Source: Synechocystis salina LEGE 00031 (lineage in GTDB: Bacteria; Cyanobacteriota; Cyanobacteriia; Cyanobacteriales; Microcystaceae). Taken from it: DNA of 64,000 nucleotides. The notes beneath the pieces were generated by a model. That model ran no database searches. It saw nothing but the letters and a program-made list of their open reading frames with translations, and was not told the origin of the DNA. The position numbers were made by a program, and so were the translations under genes. The stretch lies in the NCBI RefSeq assembly GCF_015207985.1, contig NZ_JADEVV010000009.1, forward strand, positions 30,121-94,120, read 5' to 3'. This document shows positions 34,595 to 44,775 of this stretch, in pieces (the first letter of the stretch is position 1; the number at the start of each line of letters is the position of its first letter).

Positions 34595-34622
34595 GGGAGA
34601 GTGTTACCGCTCTCCTTTTTCT
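34595..34622 (+). terminator. Intrinsic terminator after psbD
   Basis: GGAGAG (34596-34601) pairs with CTCTCC (34610-34615) around an 8-base loop and is followed by a run of T (TTTTTCTTTT). It lies 80-110 bp after the psbD stop and just before the ParA-like start. It therefore separates the photosystem gene from the ATPase genes. Confidence 0.8.
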
Positions 34623-34635
34623 TTTGCCCTAGCCG

Positions 34636-35223
34636 ATGATTATTGCCATCACTGCCCTCAAAGGGGGCGTTGGGAAAACTACCACCGCTGTCCACCTGGC
34701 GGCCTATCTGCAACAAAAGGATCAAACATTGCTGATCGATGCGGACCGTAACCGTTCGGCGTTGATTTGGGCCAGGGAAGAGAAATTACCTTTCTACGTT
34801 GCTTCCCAGGCGGGCTCCACGGCGTTAATTCGTAAATATCCCCACATTGTGGTGGACACCAGGGCCATGCCGGAATTGGATGAGTTTCGGGATTTGGCGG
34901 AGGGGAGCGATCTGTTGATTATTCCCACCACCCCCAATCACTTGGATTTGGATGCCACTTTAAAGGCGGCGGAGCAGTTGGCATCCCTCAAGGTTAACTA
35001 CAAAATTTTGTTAACCAAGGTAGATGCCCGTACCCGTAGTGGTCGAGAGGCAAGGCAGTTATTGCAGGCGGAAAATTTACCTCTGTTCACAACGGAAATT
35101 CCCCTATTGGTGGCCTTTGAGCGGGCTTCCCAGTCGGGGGTAATTATTCGAGATTACGTCGATCCCCGTTCCCATTTGGCCTGGGGTCGCTATAAAGCGG
35201 TGGGCCGGGAAATTTTACCCTAG
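34636..35223 (+). CDS. ParA/MinD-family ATPase
   Basis: This 195-residue ATPase has the deviant Walker A KGGVGKTT near the N-terminus and DADRNRSALIW as the second box. It is shorter than chromosomal ParA (about 250) and has no ParB gene beside it. It resembles orphan ParA-like proteins that position cargo such as carboxysomes or plasmids, but the cargo cannot be deduced here. The next gene starts 18 bp after its stop, suggesting co-expression with a DUF815 ATPase. Confidence 0.88.
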   Translation: MIIAITALKGGVGKTTTAVHLAAYLQQKDQTLLIDADRNRSALIWAREEKLPFYVASQAGSTALIRKYPHIVVDTRAMPELDEFRDLAEGSDLLIIPTTPNHLDLDATLKAAEQLASLKVNYKILLTKVDARTRSGREARQLLQAENLPLFTTEIPLLVAFERASQSGVIIRDYVDPRSHLAWGRYKAVGREILP

Positions 35224-35241
35224 ACTTTGGCACGATATTTG

Positions 35242-36552
35242 ATGACGGTTCCCTACCCTACCCCCCTACTGGCCACATCCAGTAAAGCTTTGTACCATCA
35301 GGTTTCGAGCCTGTTGCTATACCAAGGTATTTTCGACCATCCCATTGGGGAGGCTTTTCTAGATTTGTTGCGCTGTTTGCACCACAATGGGACTAACCAA
35401 AAGCCGGAAGCCACAGTTTGTCTGCAAGCCTATGGGGCATGGTTTCGTCATTTGGCGGAGGTGGGTCAAAGTTGGCAGGATTTTTTGCTCGATCGCCTGT
35501 TGGAGGATGAAAACCCATTTAGTGTGCGGGTGCAGAGGGAAGAATTGGCCCAATTGCCAACTAGTTTGCAGGATGCGGCTCGCCACGATCTGAATTTGAT
35601 CCAAATGGTGTATCAATGCCCACCAGAACAGATTTTGCAGTGGGTAATTATTGCTTCCCAAACCCCAGTGGCGTTAAAGGCTTGGCAGGTGCCCAACCAA
35701 ATGACCTTTCCCGCAGAAAGCGACCAAAAATGGGGAGACAATTTGGCTTATCTGGTGGGCCATTATCGGCACAAAGGCGTGGGGGCCGTGGCCCATTACC
35801 GGGCTTTTCGTTGGCAGGGGGAAAACCTACAGGGGGTACCCCAAATTGATGGTGTTCAATTGGCGGATTTAGTGGGTTATGATGAGCCTCAAAAAGTCCT
35901 TTGTCAAAATACCCAGTGTCTATTGCAGGGACTGCCGGCGCTAAATGTGTTGCTCTATGGCAGTCGGGGCAGTGGTAAATCTTCCTTGGTTAAGGCCTTG
36001 GTTAATCAGTATGGCGATCGGGGTTTGCGCTTGGTGGAAGTGTCTCCACGGGATTTGATTACCCTGCCTTTATTGGTGGAAAAATTACGCAGCTATCCGC
36101 AGAAATTTATCATTTTTGTCGATGATCTCTCCTTTGAAGAGGAGGATGAACGTTTCAAAAGTTTAAAGGTTGTGTTGGAAGGTGATCTGGTCGCCCGACC
36201 CGCCAATGTGGTCATTTATGCCACCAGTAACCGCCGTCATTTAATCCGAGAATTTTTTGGCGATCGCCCTTCGCCCCAGGATGCTGATGAAGTACAGGCT
36301 TGGGATACGGTGCAGGAAAAATTATCTTTCAGTGATCGTTTCGGCTTGACTCTAACTTTTCCGCCGGCTAACCAGGACACCTATTTGGCGATAGTACATC
36401 ACCTGGCCAAACAAGCGCAGCTTAACTTGCCGGCAACGGAGTTAGATTTTCGGGCGAAGCAATGGGCTACCCGTCATAATGGGCGATCGGGCCGCACAGC
36501 CAGGCAGTTTGTGGATTATTTAATCGGCGAACAAGGATTAACTTCCCCTTAA
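35242..36552 (+). CDS. DUF815-type AAA ATPase
   Basis: This protein of about 436 residues has a C-terminal AAA domain. Walker A is LLYGSRGSGKSSLVKALV, Walker B is FIIFVDDLSFE, and a sensor region reads VVIYATSNRRHLIREFF. This is the DUF815 family of predicted ATPases of unknown role. The N-terminal 200 residues are helical and unassigned. I use the ATG at 35242, since the TTG at 35227 lies against the previous stop codon. It is probably co-transcribed with the ParA-like gene. Confidence 0.86.
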   Translation: MTVPYPTPLLATSSKALYHQVSSLLLYQGIFDHPIGEAFLDLLRCLHHNGTNQKPEATVCLQAYGAWFRHLAEVGQSWQDFLLDRLLEDENPFSVRVQREELAQLPTSLQDAARHDLNLIQMVYQCPPEQILQWVIIASQTPVALKAWQVPNQMTFPAESDQKWGDNLAYLVGHYRHKGVGAVAHYRAFRWQGENLQGVPQIDGVQLADLVGYDEPQKVLCQNTQCLLQGLPALNVLLYGSRGSGKSSLVKALVNQYGDRGLRLVEVSPRDLITLPLLVEKLRSYPQKFIIFVDDLSFEEEDERFKSLKVVLEGDLVARPANVVIYATSNRRHLIREFFGDRPSPQDADEVQAWDTVQEKLSFSDRFGLTLTFPPANQDTYLAIVHHLAKQAQLNLPATELDFRAKQWATRHNGRSGRTARQFVDYLIGEQGLTSP

Positions 36553-36574
36553 CATTTCCTGTTTTGACATCACT

Positions 36575-36853
36575 ATGGATTGGCAACTATTTGGTCTGAG
36601 TTTTATTACCGTTTTTTTGGCGGAAATTGGCGACAAAAGTCAGTTGGCGGCGATCGCCTTAGGGGGCAGTGCCAAATCTCCCCGGGCCGTATTTTTCGGT
36701 TCCGTCACAGCGTTGATTTTAGCTAGTTTTCTGGGGGTATTAGCGGGGGGTAGTCTAGCCCAGTTTTTGCCTACTAAGCTACTCAAAGCATTGGCTGCTC
36801 TGGGTTTTACCGTTATGGCCCTGCGTTTACTGTGGCCCGACCAAGAAGATTAG
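36575..36853 (+). CDS. Half-size Gdt1/TMEM165 (UPF0016) family membrane protein
   Basis: This 92-residue protein has three hydrophobic segments and one copy of the family signature E-x-G-D-K-S ([13 protein letters not shown]). Full-length family members contain two such halves and transport Mn2+, Ca2+ or H+. A one-domain protein should pair with itself or with another half-size protein encoded elsewhere. Its stop overlaps the stop of convergent hisG by a few bases. The Mn or Ca role is inferred from the family only. Confidence 0.87.
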   Translation: MDWQLFGLSFITVFLAEIGDKSQLAAIALGGSAKSPRAVFFGSVTALILASFLGVLAGGSLAQFLPTKLLKALAALGFTVMALRLLWPDQED

Positions 36854-37482
36854 ATCACCGACCGTAATTTTTCCACCCAATCCAACAGGCGATCGCCATT
36901 CACCCGATAACTAAGGGGATGGGCAATGAGCCGGGCACTACTGTCGAACAAAACTTCAATTTCCACCAAACCATTTTCCTGGAGAGTGCGGCCAGTGGAA
37001 ACTAAATCCACAATAGCTTCCGACATGCCCGTGATGGGTCCCAACTCTACCGAACCGTAGAGGGGAATAATCTCCACTGGTAAATCCAAACGACGGAAAT
37101 GCTCCAACGCACAATGGACAAACTTAGAAGCCACCCGGCCATGGGGCGGTAAATCCACCGATCGCCGATAGGGACTCGCTTGGGGCACCGCCACCGAAAG
37201 ACGACAGCCCCCAAAATTTAAATCCGCCAACTGGGCCACCGCTGGTTTTTTTTCCCGCAGAATGTCATAGCCCACAATGCCCAACTGGGCCTGGCCATAT
37301 TCCACATACACCGGCACATCCCAAGCTCTCACCAACAAAGCCTTGGCCCGATGGGTGGGATCAACAATTTGTAGCTGACGGTTTTTGGGTTCGAGGAAAG
37401 CAGAAAAATCTAGGCCAATTTGCTGGAAACGGTCAATACTATCCCGCAACAACGAGCCTTTCGGTAAAGCAATGGTGAGCAT
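36850..37482 (-). CDS. hisG: ATP phosphoribosyltransferase, short form
   Basis: This 210-residue enzyme catalyses the first step of histidine biosynthesis, joining ATP and PRPP. It is the short form lacking the C-terminal regulatory domain and therefore needs a HisZ partner, which is not encoded here. The start [15 protein letters not shown] and the PRPP loop [18 protein letters not shown] are typical. It follows glmU by 6 bp on the same strand. Confidence 0.95.
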   Translation of the reverse strand: MLTIALPKGSLLRDSIDRFQQIGLDFSAFLEPKNRQLQIVDPTHRAKALLVRAWDVPVYVEYGQAQLGIVGYDILREKKPAVAQLADLNFGGCRLSVAVPQASPYRRSVDLPPHGRVASKFVHCALEHFRRLDLPVEIIPLYGSVELGPITGMSEAIVDLVSTGRTLQENGLVEIEVLFDSSARLIAHPLSYRVNGDRLLDWVEKLRSVI

Positions 37483-37488
37483 AACAAT

Positions 37489-38859
37489 TTAAGATTGACC
37501 CGACTGCGGGGCTGGGGGCACTTGCCAATTATCAATGATACGTTGCCGCGGCCTGGCGATCGCCAAAGATCCCGCCGGCACATCCCGATTGATCACCGAT
37601 CCCGCTGCCACCGTTACCCCTTCCCCCACCTGCACCGGGGCCACAAAGACACTATTGGCCCCCGTTTTAGTGCCACTACCAATCACCGTGGCATGCTTAC
37701 TCACCCCGTCATAATTAGCGGTAATGGTACCGGCCCCCACATTGACCCGCTCCCCAAGTAGCGCATCCCCCAGATAACTGAGGTGGGCCACATTAGTTTG
37801 GGCGCCAATGACAGATTTTTTGACTTCGACAAAATTACCAATGCGACATTGGGCTTGAATATCCGCTTCTCCCCGAATGTGGCTATAGGGGCCAAGGCGA
37901 CAACCATCCCCAACCTGACTCTGGCTGACCACGGAAAATAGAACGAAAGAATTAGATCCGATGGTACTATCCTCGATCAAACTACCCGGGCCAATGCGAC
38001 TACCCCGACCGATGACCGTTTTACCCCGCAGGTGGGTGTTGGGTTCAATGATCACATCCGCCTCCAGCACCACCGTATCGTCAATGGTGATGCTATCAGG
38101 ATTTATCAAAGTAATGCCTTGGGCCATCCAGTCATCCTTGATGCGATTTTGCAAAATATCATTGGCCGCCGCCAACTGTTTGCGGTCATTGATGCCGTTA
38201 ATTTCCAAATAATCATCCACATCCACCGCCATCACCTGGTCTAGGTAGTCCACCACTTCTGTCAGGTAATATTCCTGTTGATCATTGTTGGCCGACAATT
38301 TGGGCAGAGCCGCGGCTAACCGGGGCCAGTGAAAACAATAAATGCCCCCATTCACCCGATGGTTTTGTCGTTGGGCTGCATTACAATCCCGGTCTTCGAC
38401 AATTTGCGTCACCCGATTATCCCCATTACAAAATACCCGGCCGTAGCCCTTTGGGTCTGGTAAATGGGCTGTGAGCAGGGTGGCCGCATTGCCATGGCGT
38501 TGGTGGGTGGCAATCAAATTTTCCAAAGTTGCCGACCGCAGTAGGGGGGCATCGCCGTTGAGCACCAACAAATCCCCTTGGTAGCCCTCGAGGCAAGGCA
38601 GTAACTGCTGAATGGCGTGGCCAGTGCCCAATTGTTCCTTTTGCTCCACAAATTCCACGTCCGATCGCCCGGCCAAGGAAGATTCCACCGCGGCGGCCTG
38701 ATAACCCACAATCAATATTTGTCTCTCGGGGGTGAGGGGACGGCAACTTTGCAATACCCTTTCCACCAAACTGTAGCCCCCCAATTGATGGAGCACTTTG
38801 GGTAAATCCGATTTCATGCGGGTGCCCTTCCCCGCTGCTAACACTGCAACCGCCACCAT
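37489..38859 (-). CDS. glmU: Bifunctional UDP-GlcNAc pyrophosphorylase / GlcN-1-P acetyltransferase
   Basis: This 456-residue cytoplasmic enzyme makes UDP-GlcNAc for peptidoglycan and lipopolysaccharide. The N-terminal uridyltransferase has [18 protein letters not shown]. The C-terminal half is a left-handed beta helix of hexapeptide repeats, with the acetyltransferase segment [20 protein letters not shown]. The length is normal. It probably shares a transcript with hisG downstream. Confidence 0.96.
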   Translation of the reverse strand: MVAVAVLAAGKGTRMKSDLPKVLHQLGGYSLVERVLQSCRPLTPERQILIVGYQAAAVESSLAGRSDVEFVEQKEQLGTGHAIQQLLPCLEGYQGDLLVLNGDAPLLRSATLENLIATHQRHGNAATLLTAHLPDPKGYGRVFCNGDNRVTQIVEDRDCNAAQRQNHRVNGGIYCFHWPRLAAALPKLSANNDQQEYYLTEVVDYLDQVMAVDVDDYLEINGINDRKQLAAANDILQNRIKDDWMAQGITLINPDSITIDDTVVLEADVIIEPNTHLRGKTVIGRGSRIGPGSLIEDSTIGSNSFVLFSVVSQSQVGDGCRLGPYSHIRGEADIQAQCRIGNFVEVKKSVIGAQTNVAHLSYLGDALLGERVNVGAGTITANYDGVSKHATVIGSGTKTGANSVFVAPVQVGEGVTVAAGSVINRDVPAGSLAIARPRQRIIDNWQVPPAPQSGQS

Positions 38860-39120
38860 AATGGTTTTCTGTCCTGATCATCGCCATTGAGTATATCGTG
38901 ATTGGGGCAAGGCAAATTCAGCCACAAAACTGCCAACCAAGAACCATCGGCAAAACCTTAACAAAAATTTTATGGTTGCCCAAAGCCTAGAAAAATTAGG
39001 TATTTATACGGGAGAGCAAAGAATTGTAATAGATAATACAGCAAAGCCCCCCTTTGTTTGTATTTGGGGTTAGGTTATAGTTGTGTGTAGGTTTCGATCT
39101 CCGAATTTTGGTGACTTTCT

Positions 39121-39363
39121 ATGAGTACTGCAACTTTAACTCCCCTTTCCTCCTTCGACTACGATATCAATATGCTCAAGGATGAAGCCCGCCTGTTAGT
39201 GGAGCGGGGCACGGTGAGTCGTCACCAACCGATTTATGTCCTCTGTCAGTATATTCCTGCCCGGGAATGGGTCTGTGTGGAATGTGAGTTAGAAAGAAAT
39301 GACTATTTACTGCGGGATCAGATTGGTGACTTGATGTCCTCCGAATGTTGGGAAAATGATTAA
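39121..39363 (+). CDS. Small cyanobacterial protein, DUF4327-like
   Basis: This 80-residue soluble protein contains the block GTVSRHQPIYVLCQYIPARE followed by WVCVECELERNDYLLRDQIGDL. I associate that block with the DUF4327 family found almost only in cyanobacteria. The function is unknown. The family label is from memory and could be wrong, but the strong conserved-looking core supports a real gene. A promoter probably lies in the AT-rich 240 bp upstream, which has no other gene. Confidence 0.72.
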   Translation: MSTATLTPLSSFDYDINMLKDEARLLVERGTVSRHQPIYVLCQYIPAREWVCVECELERNDYLLRDQIGDLMSSECWEND

Positions 39364-39427
39364 TTGATTGGTTTTGGTTATGGTTTTTAATTTAGTACTC
39401 CACTTCTTCTGGGCTTAACGTCCCGGT

Positions 39428-40543
39428 CTATTCCCAGTCCCAGTCCTCCTGCAAATTATCTAAATCCGTTTGCTCACAGAAACTCTGGAGTTCTTGATGC
39501 TCCTGGCGACGGGAATGGCGACGGTATTTTTTAGTCTCTAATTTCGGCTCATCATACTTTTGGCCATCACTGCCAGTTTTAGTTTTCAAACCTGTGTCCG
39601 CTTCCTTGGGCTGTTCGGGATTTTGCTGGGCCAGAACTTCCTCGAGGAAGGCTAAGTAATGGTCATAGCGCTCCCAGTCTTGCCCCACAGCACAGTCCGG
39701 TTCCCCTCGATGGAGACAGTCTTTAAAAAAACATTCTCGCCCTGTCAATTGCTGGCGGGCTTCAGGAAAGAGATGAATTAGTTGGGCCGGCTCAACGGCC
39801 AAGTCTGGTTGGTTGAAGCCTGGGGTATCCGCCAGTAGTCCCCCGGCGGGGAGGTCGAATAGTTCCACATGGCGAGTGGTGTGGCGGCCTTTGCGCAATT
39901 TGCCCGATACTTTTTTCACCTGTTGCTCCACCCCTGGCACCAGCAGGTTGATCAGACTGGATTTGCCCACGCCAGAGGGGCCAGCCATGAGGCTAATACG
40001 GTGTTTTAATTTTGCTTGTAATTTTTCCACGCCCCAGCAATTTTGCACGCTGAGGATGATCGGTGTATAGCCCCAATTAGTTAGGCGATCGCCCCAGAAT
40101 TTAACCTCTGTTTCCTCCACCAGATCCTGTTTATTGAGGCAAAGGCTAATTTCCAACCCAGTGGCTTCCGCTTGCACCAGGAATCGACTCAACTGCCATT
40201 CTTCCAAGGGAGGATCGGTGAGGGCAAAGACTAAACAAATTTGTTCCGCATTGGCCACCGGCGGCCGTTCCAACACCGTGCGGCGGGGATAAACTTTGGC
40301 GATCGCCCCTAAATCCCCCTCGGCCACCATGGGCACTTCCGTCGCCTTACCTTGACTCTGTAATAGCAAGGAAGGAGGTAATTCCACCCGGACTTGATCC
40401 CCCACCATGACCTTTTGCCCTACTTTTTTCAGACGGGTACGGCGGGTGCAGAGCAGTGGCTGGGCAGTCACATTCCGCAAACGCACCCAATAGTAGTTAG
40501 CTTGAACAGCAATAACCGTGCCGTCATCCGTCGCTTTGGTCAT
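39428..40543 (-). CDS. rsgA: Ribosome small-subunit-dependent GTPase A
   Basis: This 371-residue circularly permuted GTPase assists 30S ribosome maturation. An OB fold at the N-terminus is followed by G4 (LNKQDLV), G1 (GPSGVGKSS) and G3 (DTPGFNQPD), in the permuted order. The zinc motif is present as ECFFKDCLHRGEPDC. A charged C-terminal extension of about 60 residues (Lys/Glu/Arg-rich) is longer than in E. coli and is probably disordered. Confidence 0.94.
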   Translation of the reverse strand: MTKATDDGTVIAVQANYYWVRLRNVTAQPLLCTRRTRLKKVGQKVMVGDQVRVELPPSLLLQSQGKATEVPMVAEGDLGAIAKVYPRRTVLERPPVANAEQICLVFALTDPPLEEWQLSRFLVQAEATGLEISLCLNKQDLVEETEVKFWGDRLTNWGYTPIILSVQNCWGVEKLQAKLKHRISLMAGPSGVGKSSLINLLVPGVEQQVKKVSGKLRKGRHTTRHVELFDLPAGGLLADTPGFNQPDLAVEPAQLIHLFPEARQQLTGRECFFKDCLHRGEPDCAVGQDWERYDHYLAFLEEVLAQQNPEQPKEADTGLKTKTGSDGQKYDEPKLETKKYRRHSRRQEHQELQSFCEQTDLDNLQEDWDWE

Positions 40544-40560
40544 TGTTAACCCCTAGCCCC

Positions 40561-40815
40561 CTAGGGAACTGCCACCGGAACGGTAATGGTCAAACAATAG
40601 GCTGATTCTCCCTTCAGTGCCCGTAGGGATTGTTCTGTATAGCCCTCCAATTCCAGGCTATGGGGCACCTGCTCCACCGGCTCTCCCCCATCCAGCCAGA
40701 CTTCCAGGCATTGTCCTGGGGCCATCTGGGCCAGTTTGAGCTTAGTGCGGACAAAGTTAATCGGACAGGGAGTGCCCCGCAGATCTAGCAAAATTGGTTC
40801 ATTGTCCTGGCTCAT
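40561..40815 (-). CDS. TusA/SirA-like sulfur carrier family protein
   Basis: This 84-residue protein of the TusA fold has the sulfur-carrying cysteine motif as [17 protein letters not shown]. TusA-type proteins pass persulfide sulfur for tRNA thiolation or cofactor synthesis. The usual CPxP is CPIN here, so the helix after the Cys differs. The gene starts 4 bp inside the 3' end of dnaJ, so the two are translationally coupled. The exact sulfur acceptor is unknown. Confidence 0.88.
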   Translation of the reverse strand: MSQDNEPILLDLRGTPCPINFVRTKLKLAQMAPGQCLEVWLDGGEPVEQVPHSLELEGYTEQSLRALKGESAYCLTITVPVAVP

Positions 40816-41945
40816 TTATGGAATAGTCCCCCTAAAAATCCTTCCAAGCCTCCTTTGCCATGGCTCTCACCCTTAATGGTGGCCAGCCGTTCCAGCAGTT
40901 CCCGTTCTTCGGAGTTAATGCGGGTGGGAATCTGTACCTTAATGGTAATTAGATGGTCTCCCCGGATGGTGGCGTTGCCTAATTTGGGCACCCCTTTATT
41001 TTCTAGGGTCAATACGGTGTTGGGTTGGGTGCCGGCCGGAATAGTCAGCTCCGCTTTACCATCCACCGTGTCCACTTCCAAACGACAACCGAGAATAGCT
41101 TGGAGATAACTCACTTCCAAGTTGGAACGAATATTCATCCCTTCCCGGACAAAGTTCTTATCTGTTTCCACCATCAGAAAGACGTATAGATCCCCGGCGG
41201 GGCCGCCCCGTAGACCGGCATCCCCTTCTTTGCCCACCCGCAGACGGGTACCATCGTCTACCCCAGCGGGGATGGTAATTTTGAGCTTTTTCGTTTCCTG
41301 TTTACGACCGACTCCGTTGCAGGCTTCGCATTTTTCTTCAATCACTTCCCCGGTGCCGTTGCAGGTGGGACAGGTGGAAACCTGGGCAAAACTACCAAAA
41401 GGAGTGCGGGTAGCCCGGCGGACCTGGCCAGCGCCGTTACAGGTGCCACAGGTTTTAACTCCGGTACCCGGTTTAGCGCCAGTGCCTTCACAGACCTGAC
41501 AGGATTCCAGGTGGGGAATGCGAATTTCTTTTTCGCCACCAAAAATAGCTTCTTGGAAAGTTAACTGTAAATCGAGCCTGAGGTCATCCCCCCTGGTGGG
41601 GCCATTAGCCCGGCGACGACCCCGTTGTTGGCCACCCATGCCGCCACCGAAGCCACCAAAAATGGTTTCAAAGATGTCGGCAAAGTCTCCCATATTGCCC
41701 ACATCAAAGCCCTGGGCGCCGCCACTGCTGACCCCTGCTTCGCCAAATTGGTCGTAGCGCTGACGAATTTCCGGCTCGGAGAGGACTTCGTAGGCCCGGT
41801 TAATTTCTTTAAATTTTTCCTCTGCTCCTGGTTCTTTATTAACGTCAGGATGATATTTGCGGGCTAACCGACGGTAGGCTCGTTTGATTTCATCTTTATT
41901 GGCATCCCGCGTCACTCCGAGCGTTTGGTAATAATCCCCAGGCAT
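40812..41945 (-). CDS. dnaJ: DnaJ-type Hsp40 co-chaperone
   Basis: This 377-residue type I J-protein stimulates the ATPase of DnaK. The J domain ([22 protein letters not shown]... with HPD in RKYHPDVN) is followed by a Gly-rich stretch. Four CxxCxGxG zinc motifs come next ([32 protein letters not shown]), and then the C-terminal substrate domains. The family length is normal. The downstream tusA-like gene overlaps it. Confidence 0.96.
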   Translation of the reverse strand: MPGDYYQTLGVTRDANKDEIKRAYRRLARKYHPDVNKEPGAEEKFKEINRAYEVLSEPEIRQRYDQFGEAGVSSGGAQGFDVGNMGDFADIFETIFGGFGGGMGGQQRGRRRANGPTRGDDLRLDLQLTFQEAIFGGEKEIRIPHLESCQVCEGTGAKPGTGVKTCGTCNGAGQVRRATRTPFGSFAQVSTCPTCNGTGEVIEEKCEACNGVGRKQETKKLKITIPAGVDDGTRLRVGKEGDAGLRGGPAGDLYVFLMVETDKNFVREGMNIRSNLEVSYLQAILGCRLEVDTVDGKAELTIPAGTQPNTVLTLENKGVPKLGNATIRGDHLITIKVQIPTRINSEERELLERLATIKGESHGKGGLEGFLGGLFHK

Positions 41946-42051
41946 AATGCGTCGATGTTTTGCTTAACAATAATTGACAAGGCTTCTGTAGTGTTTACTG
42001 TAGCAAACTCTCGCCCCTACATGGTTGCCCAGAAATCCCCACCTCCGTACC

Positions 42052-42555
42052 TTAATTGATCTCGTTGCGGACTCCGTTTAGTCCAGCCAGGGCAATGGCA
42101 ATGGCATCCACACTGTCATCAATGGGCAGATCCTCCAGACCAAAAAAATTTTGCACCATGGCGGCCACCTCGGCTTTATTGGCTTTACCGTTGCCCAGAT
42201 GGCATTTCCAACTGGATTGGTGCAAAAAGACGGGGTGAATGCTCTTTTCTCGGTAAATAACCAGGTTGATCACCCCCAAGGCCTGCATTACGCCCCCGGC
42301 CGCTTTGATTTGCCTACTAAAAAAAGGCATTTCCATGGCGATCGCCTGGGGAGAAAATTCTTCCAATAGGGCGTGAATATCTTTCTCAATTTCCACCAGC
42401 CGTTGCGGGGTGCTGAGGTGCTTGGATGTTTCGATGATGCCGTAGTCCACCAGTTGGGCAGATAGATCCGGTTGACCATCCAGAATAGCCCAACCAATAA
42501 TGGCCAAACCAGGATCAATACCGAGCCAACGTTGGGTGGCCTCACTATGGTTCAT
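42052..42555 (-). CDS. ruvC: Holliday junction resolvase RuvC
   Basis: This 167-residue endonuclease resolves Holliday junctions with RuvAB. The RNase H-fold acidic residues are visible: D14 in LGIDPGLAIIGW, the Glu in IAMEMPFF, and the Asp pair in DDSVDAIAIALAG. It lies 17 bp downstream of cysQ on the same strand and probably shares its transcript. Confidence 0.94.
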   Translation of the reverse strand: MNHSEATQRWLGIDPGLAIIGWAILDGQPDLSAQLVDYGIIETSKHLSTPQRLVEIEKDIHALLEEFSPQAIAMEMPFFSRQIKAAGGVMQALGVINLVIYREKSIHPVFLHQSSWKCHLGNGKANKAEVAAMVQNFFGLEDLPIDDSVDAIAIALAGLNGVRNEIN

Positions 42556-42572
42556 TACTCATTGCTCAATTG

Positions 42573-43445
42573 TTATCCCTGGTCCAACTGGGCCAAAATT
42601 TGCACCGCTTGTTCACACAAAGCTCCATGGCGAGAACCGTTAGTGGCCATGATGCCGCCCCATTGCCGCACGTCTCCCCGGTTATATACCACAGGGGTTT
42701 GGTCAAAATAGGTAAACTTGCCCCCTGCTTCGGTGAGAATTAATTCCGGGGCCGCAAAGTCCCAATCCTTAGCGGCGGATTTACCAGAGAGGGAAATGTA
42801 CACATCGCTTTGTCCCTCCAAAATGGTGACGATTTTACAGCCCACACTGCCCACATAATGGCGATCGCCAAAGGGTAAGCGGTCAATCAAATCCTGAAAA
42901 CGTTGGTCCCGATGGCTACGGCTCACCACTAGGGTTAAGGGGCTAGAATCCGATTTAGAGGTTACTTGCAACCGAGTCACTTCCCCTGCTTTGGTCTCCC
43001 GAAAACAACCCTGGCCTTGGACGGCGTAGTAAAGCTTTTCTGCCTCTGGCATACCCACCAAGGCTAAGACCGGCCGCTGGCGATAGGTCAGAGCAATGTG
43101 TAGAGCATATTCCCCGGTTTTATCAATAAAATCCCTGGTGCCGTCGAGGGGGTCAATGATCCAGACCCAATCCTGGGGTAATGGCTCGTTGCCCTGATGA
43201 GTTTCTTCGCTCAGATAGCCAAATTCCTCTGGGCTAAAGGTCTCCTGCAGGGTAGCTAAAATATATTTGTTAGCCGCCAAATCCGCCGCCGTAACCGGGC
43301 CATCCTGTTTATCCTCGTTGGCATTTAAATTAGTCTGATTATCGCCGTTGTAGTAGGACTGGAGGATTGCCATGGCCCCCCAACCGACGGTGCGGAGAGT
43401 AGTTAAACAGGAATCAAGGTTGGGTAACAGGTCGCTATGGGCCAT
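42573..43445 (-). CDS. cysQ: 3'(2'),5'-bisphosphate nucleotidase CysQ
   Basis: This 290-residue inositol-monophosphatase-fold enzyme removes the 3' phosphate of PAP produced in sulfate assimilation. The metal motifs are WIIDPLDGTRDFI and WDFAAPELILTEAGG. A start at 43445 gives a family-like N-terminus. Some family members also act on inositol phosphates or fructose-1,6-bisphosphate, so the substrate is a family inference. Confidence 0.9.
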   Translation of the reverse strand: MAHSDLLPNLDSCLTTLRTVGWGAMAILQSYYNGDNQTNLNANEDKQDGPVTAADLAANKYILATLQETFSPEEFGYLSEETHQGNEPLPQDWVWIIDPLDGTRDFIDKTGEYALHIALTYRQRPVLALVGMPEAEKLYYAVQGQGCFRETKAGEVTRLQVTSKSDSSPLTLVVSRSHRDQRFQDLIDRLPFGDRHYVGSVGCKIVTILEGQSDVYISLSGKSAAKDWDFAAPELILTEAGGKFTYFDQTPVVYNRGDVRQWGGIMATNGSRHGALCEQAVQILAQLDQG

Positions 43446-43567
43446 ATAAAGTAAATGCAGTGGAAGCGAAAATCAAACCAGTAGTGTAGCCCAAAGGATC
43501 AACTTCAGCTTGGATTGGATTTCCTCAGTAAGTTTACCCTTGCCCTAAGCCCCTGGAGCGGGCTTTG

Positions 43568-43789
43568 TCAAAATCCCAGTAGGGTGAAACGAACCAAACG
43601 GTAGCCCAGACAAAGGCAGAATAATACGAGCAGGGCCGTTAAGCTGGTGAGCACAATCCGTAAAAGTACTTTTTCGTAATCGCTCCAGAAAGGGGGCACG
43701 GGATGGGGTTGGGATTTGAAAGAATAGTGTTGAAAGTGAACTGATGCCGTCAACCAGCGGGGCACTGCCGACAAAATTAACAATTCCAT
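43568..43789 (-). CDS. Small single-helix membrane protein, unknown
   Basis: This 73-residue reading frame has a polar N-terminal half and one transmembrane helix at about residues 44-66 (IVLTSLTALLVLFCLCLGY). It is divergent from trpC, 75 bp away. I know no family for it. The strong hydrophobic segment and the absence of any competing gene in 43446-43864 are the only support. Confidence 0.5.
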   Translation of the reverse strand: MELLILSAVPRWLTASVHFQHYSFKSQPHPVPPFWSDYEKVLLRIVLTSLTALLVLFCLCLGYRLVRFTLLGF

Positions 43790-43864
43790 CCTACTATCTA
43801 AGATCGGACTAGATTAGTTTCACCATCTAGCCAGCAACATAATCCCTCGCATTGACTGCAATTT

Positions 43865-44752
43865 ATGGAAATTCGTCGCCGTCCTCCCAATCCCCCCATT
43901 AACGTTGACATTCTCCAATACCAAATTAAGCATCCAGAGGCGGCTCCCCGGCACATTCTGGAGGAGATTGTCTGGCACAAGGAAAAGGAAGTGGCCCAAC
44001 GGCGGGAATTGGTGCCCTTGGTCAAACTCCAGAGTTTGGTTAAGGACATGGCTGCTCCTTTGGATTTTGTCGGAGCATTACGCCAGAGCCAGCGTCAACC
44101 GGCTTTAATTGCAGAAGTGAAAAAAGCTTCCCCCAGTAAGGGCATTATTCGGGCTGATTTTGACCCAGTGGCAATCGCCAAGGCCTATGAAGCGGGTGGG
44201 GCAAACTGTTTGTCGGTGTTGACGGACGAGAAATTTTTCCAGGGCAGTTTTGAAAATTTGCAACTGGTGCGCTCAGCGGTGCAGTTACCCCTGCTGTGTA
44301 AGGAATTTATTATTTACCCCTACCAAATTTATCTAGCCCGGAGCCGGGGGGCCGATGCGGTGTTGTTAATTGCCGCCATTCTCAGTGATAAGGATTTACC
44401 TTATTTCCTCAAAATTATCCAAGGTCTGGGCATGGCTGCCCTGGTGGAAGTCCACACCCTGGAGGAAATGGACCGGGTGTTGGCCCTGGAAGGGGTGCAA
44501 CTAATCGGGGTTAATAACCGTAATTTGCAAAACTTCACCGTTGATCTGCAAACCACAGAGGAGCTTTTTGCCCAACGACGGGAGCAATTAACCCAAGCAA
44601 GCATTACTTTAGTGAGTGAATCCGGCATTTATGAGTTAGCCGATTTGCAAAGATTACAGCAGGCTGGAGCCCGGGCCGTGTTGGTGGGAGAATCCCTGGT
44701 GAAACAACCAGACCCCCAACAGGCGATCGCCGCTTTGTATGGTGAAGTTTAA
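43865..44752 (+). CDS. trpC: Indole-3-glycerol phosphate synthase
   Basis: This 295-residue TIM-barrel enzyme of tryptophan biosynthesis is monofunctional and carries a cyanobacterial N-terminal extension ([20 protein letters not shown]). Catalytic segments are visible as [54 protein letters not shown] and LVSESGI. It converges with the amt gene 23 bp away. Confidence 0.95.
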   Translation: MEIRRRPPNPPINVDILQYQIKHPEAAPRHILEEIVWHKEKEVAQRRELVPLVKLQSLVKDMAAPLDFVGALRQSQRQPALIAEVKKASPSKGIIRADFDPVAIAKAYEAGGANCLSVLTDEKFFQGSFENLQLVRSAVQLPLLCKEFIIYPYQIYLARSRGADAVLLIAAILSDKDLPYFLKIIQGLGMAALVEVHTLEEMDRVLALEGVQLIGVNNRNLQNFTVDLQTTEELFAQRREQLTQASITLVSESGIYELADLQRLQQAGARAVLVGESLVKQPDPQQAIAALYGEV

Positions 44753-44775
44753 CTTTCCCCCATTGCCTGGAAGCA

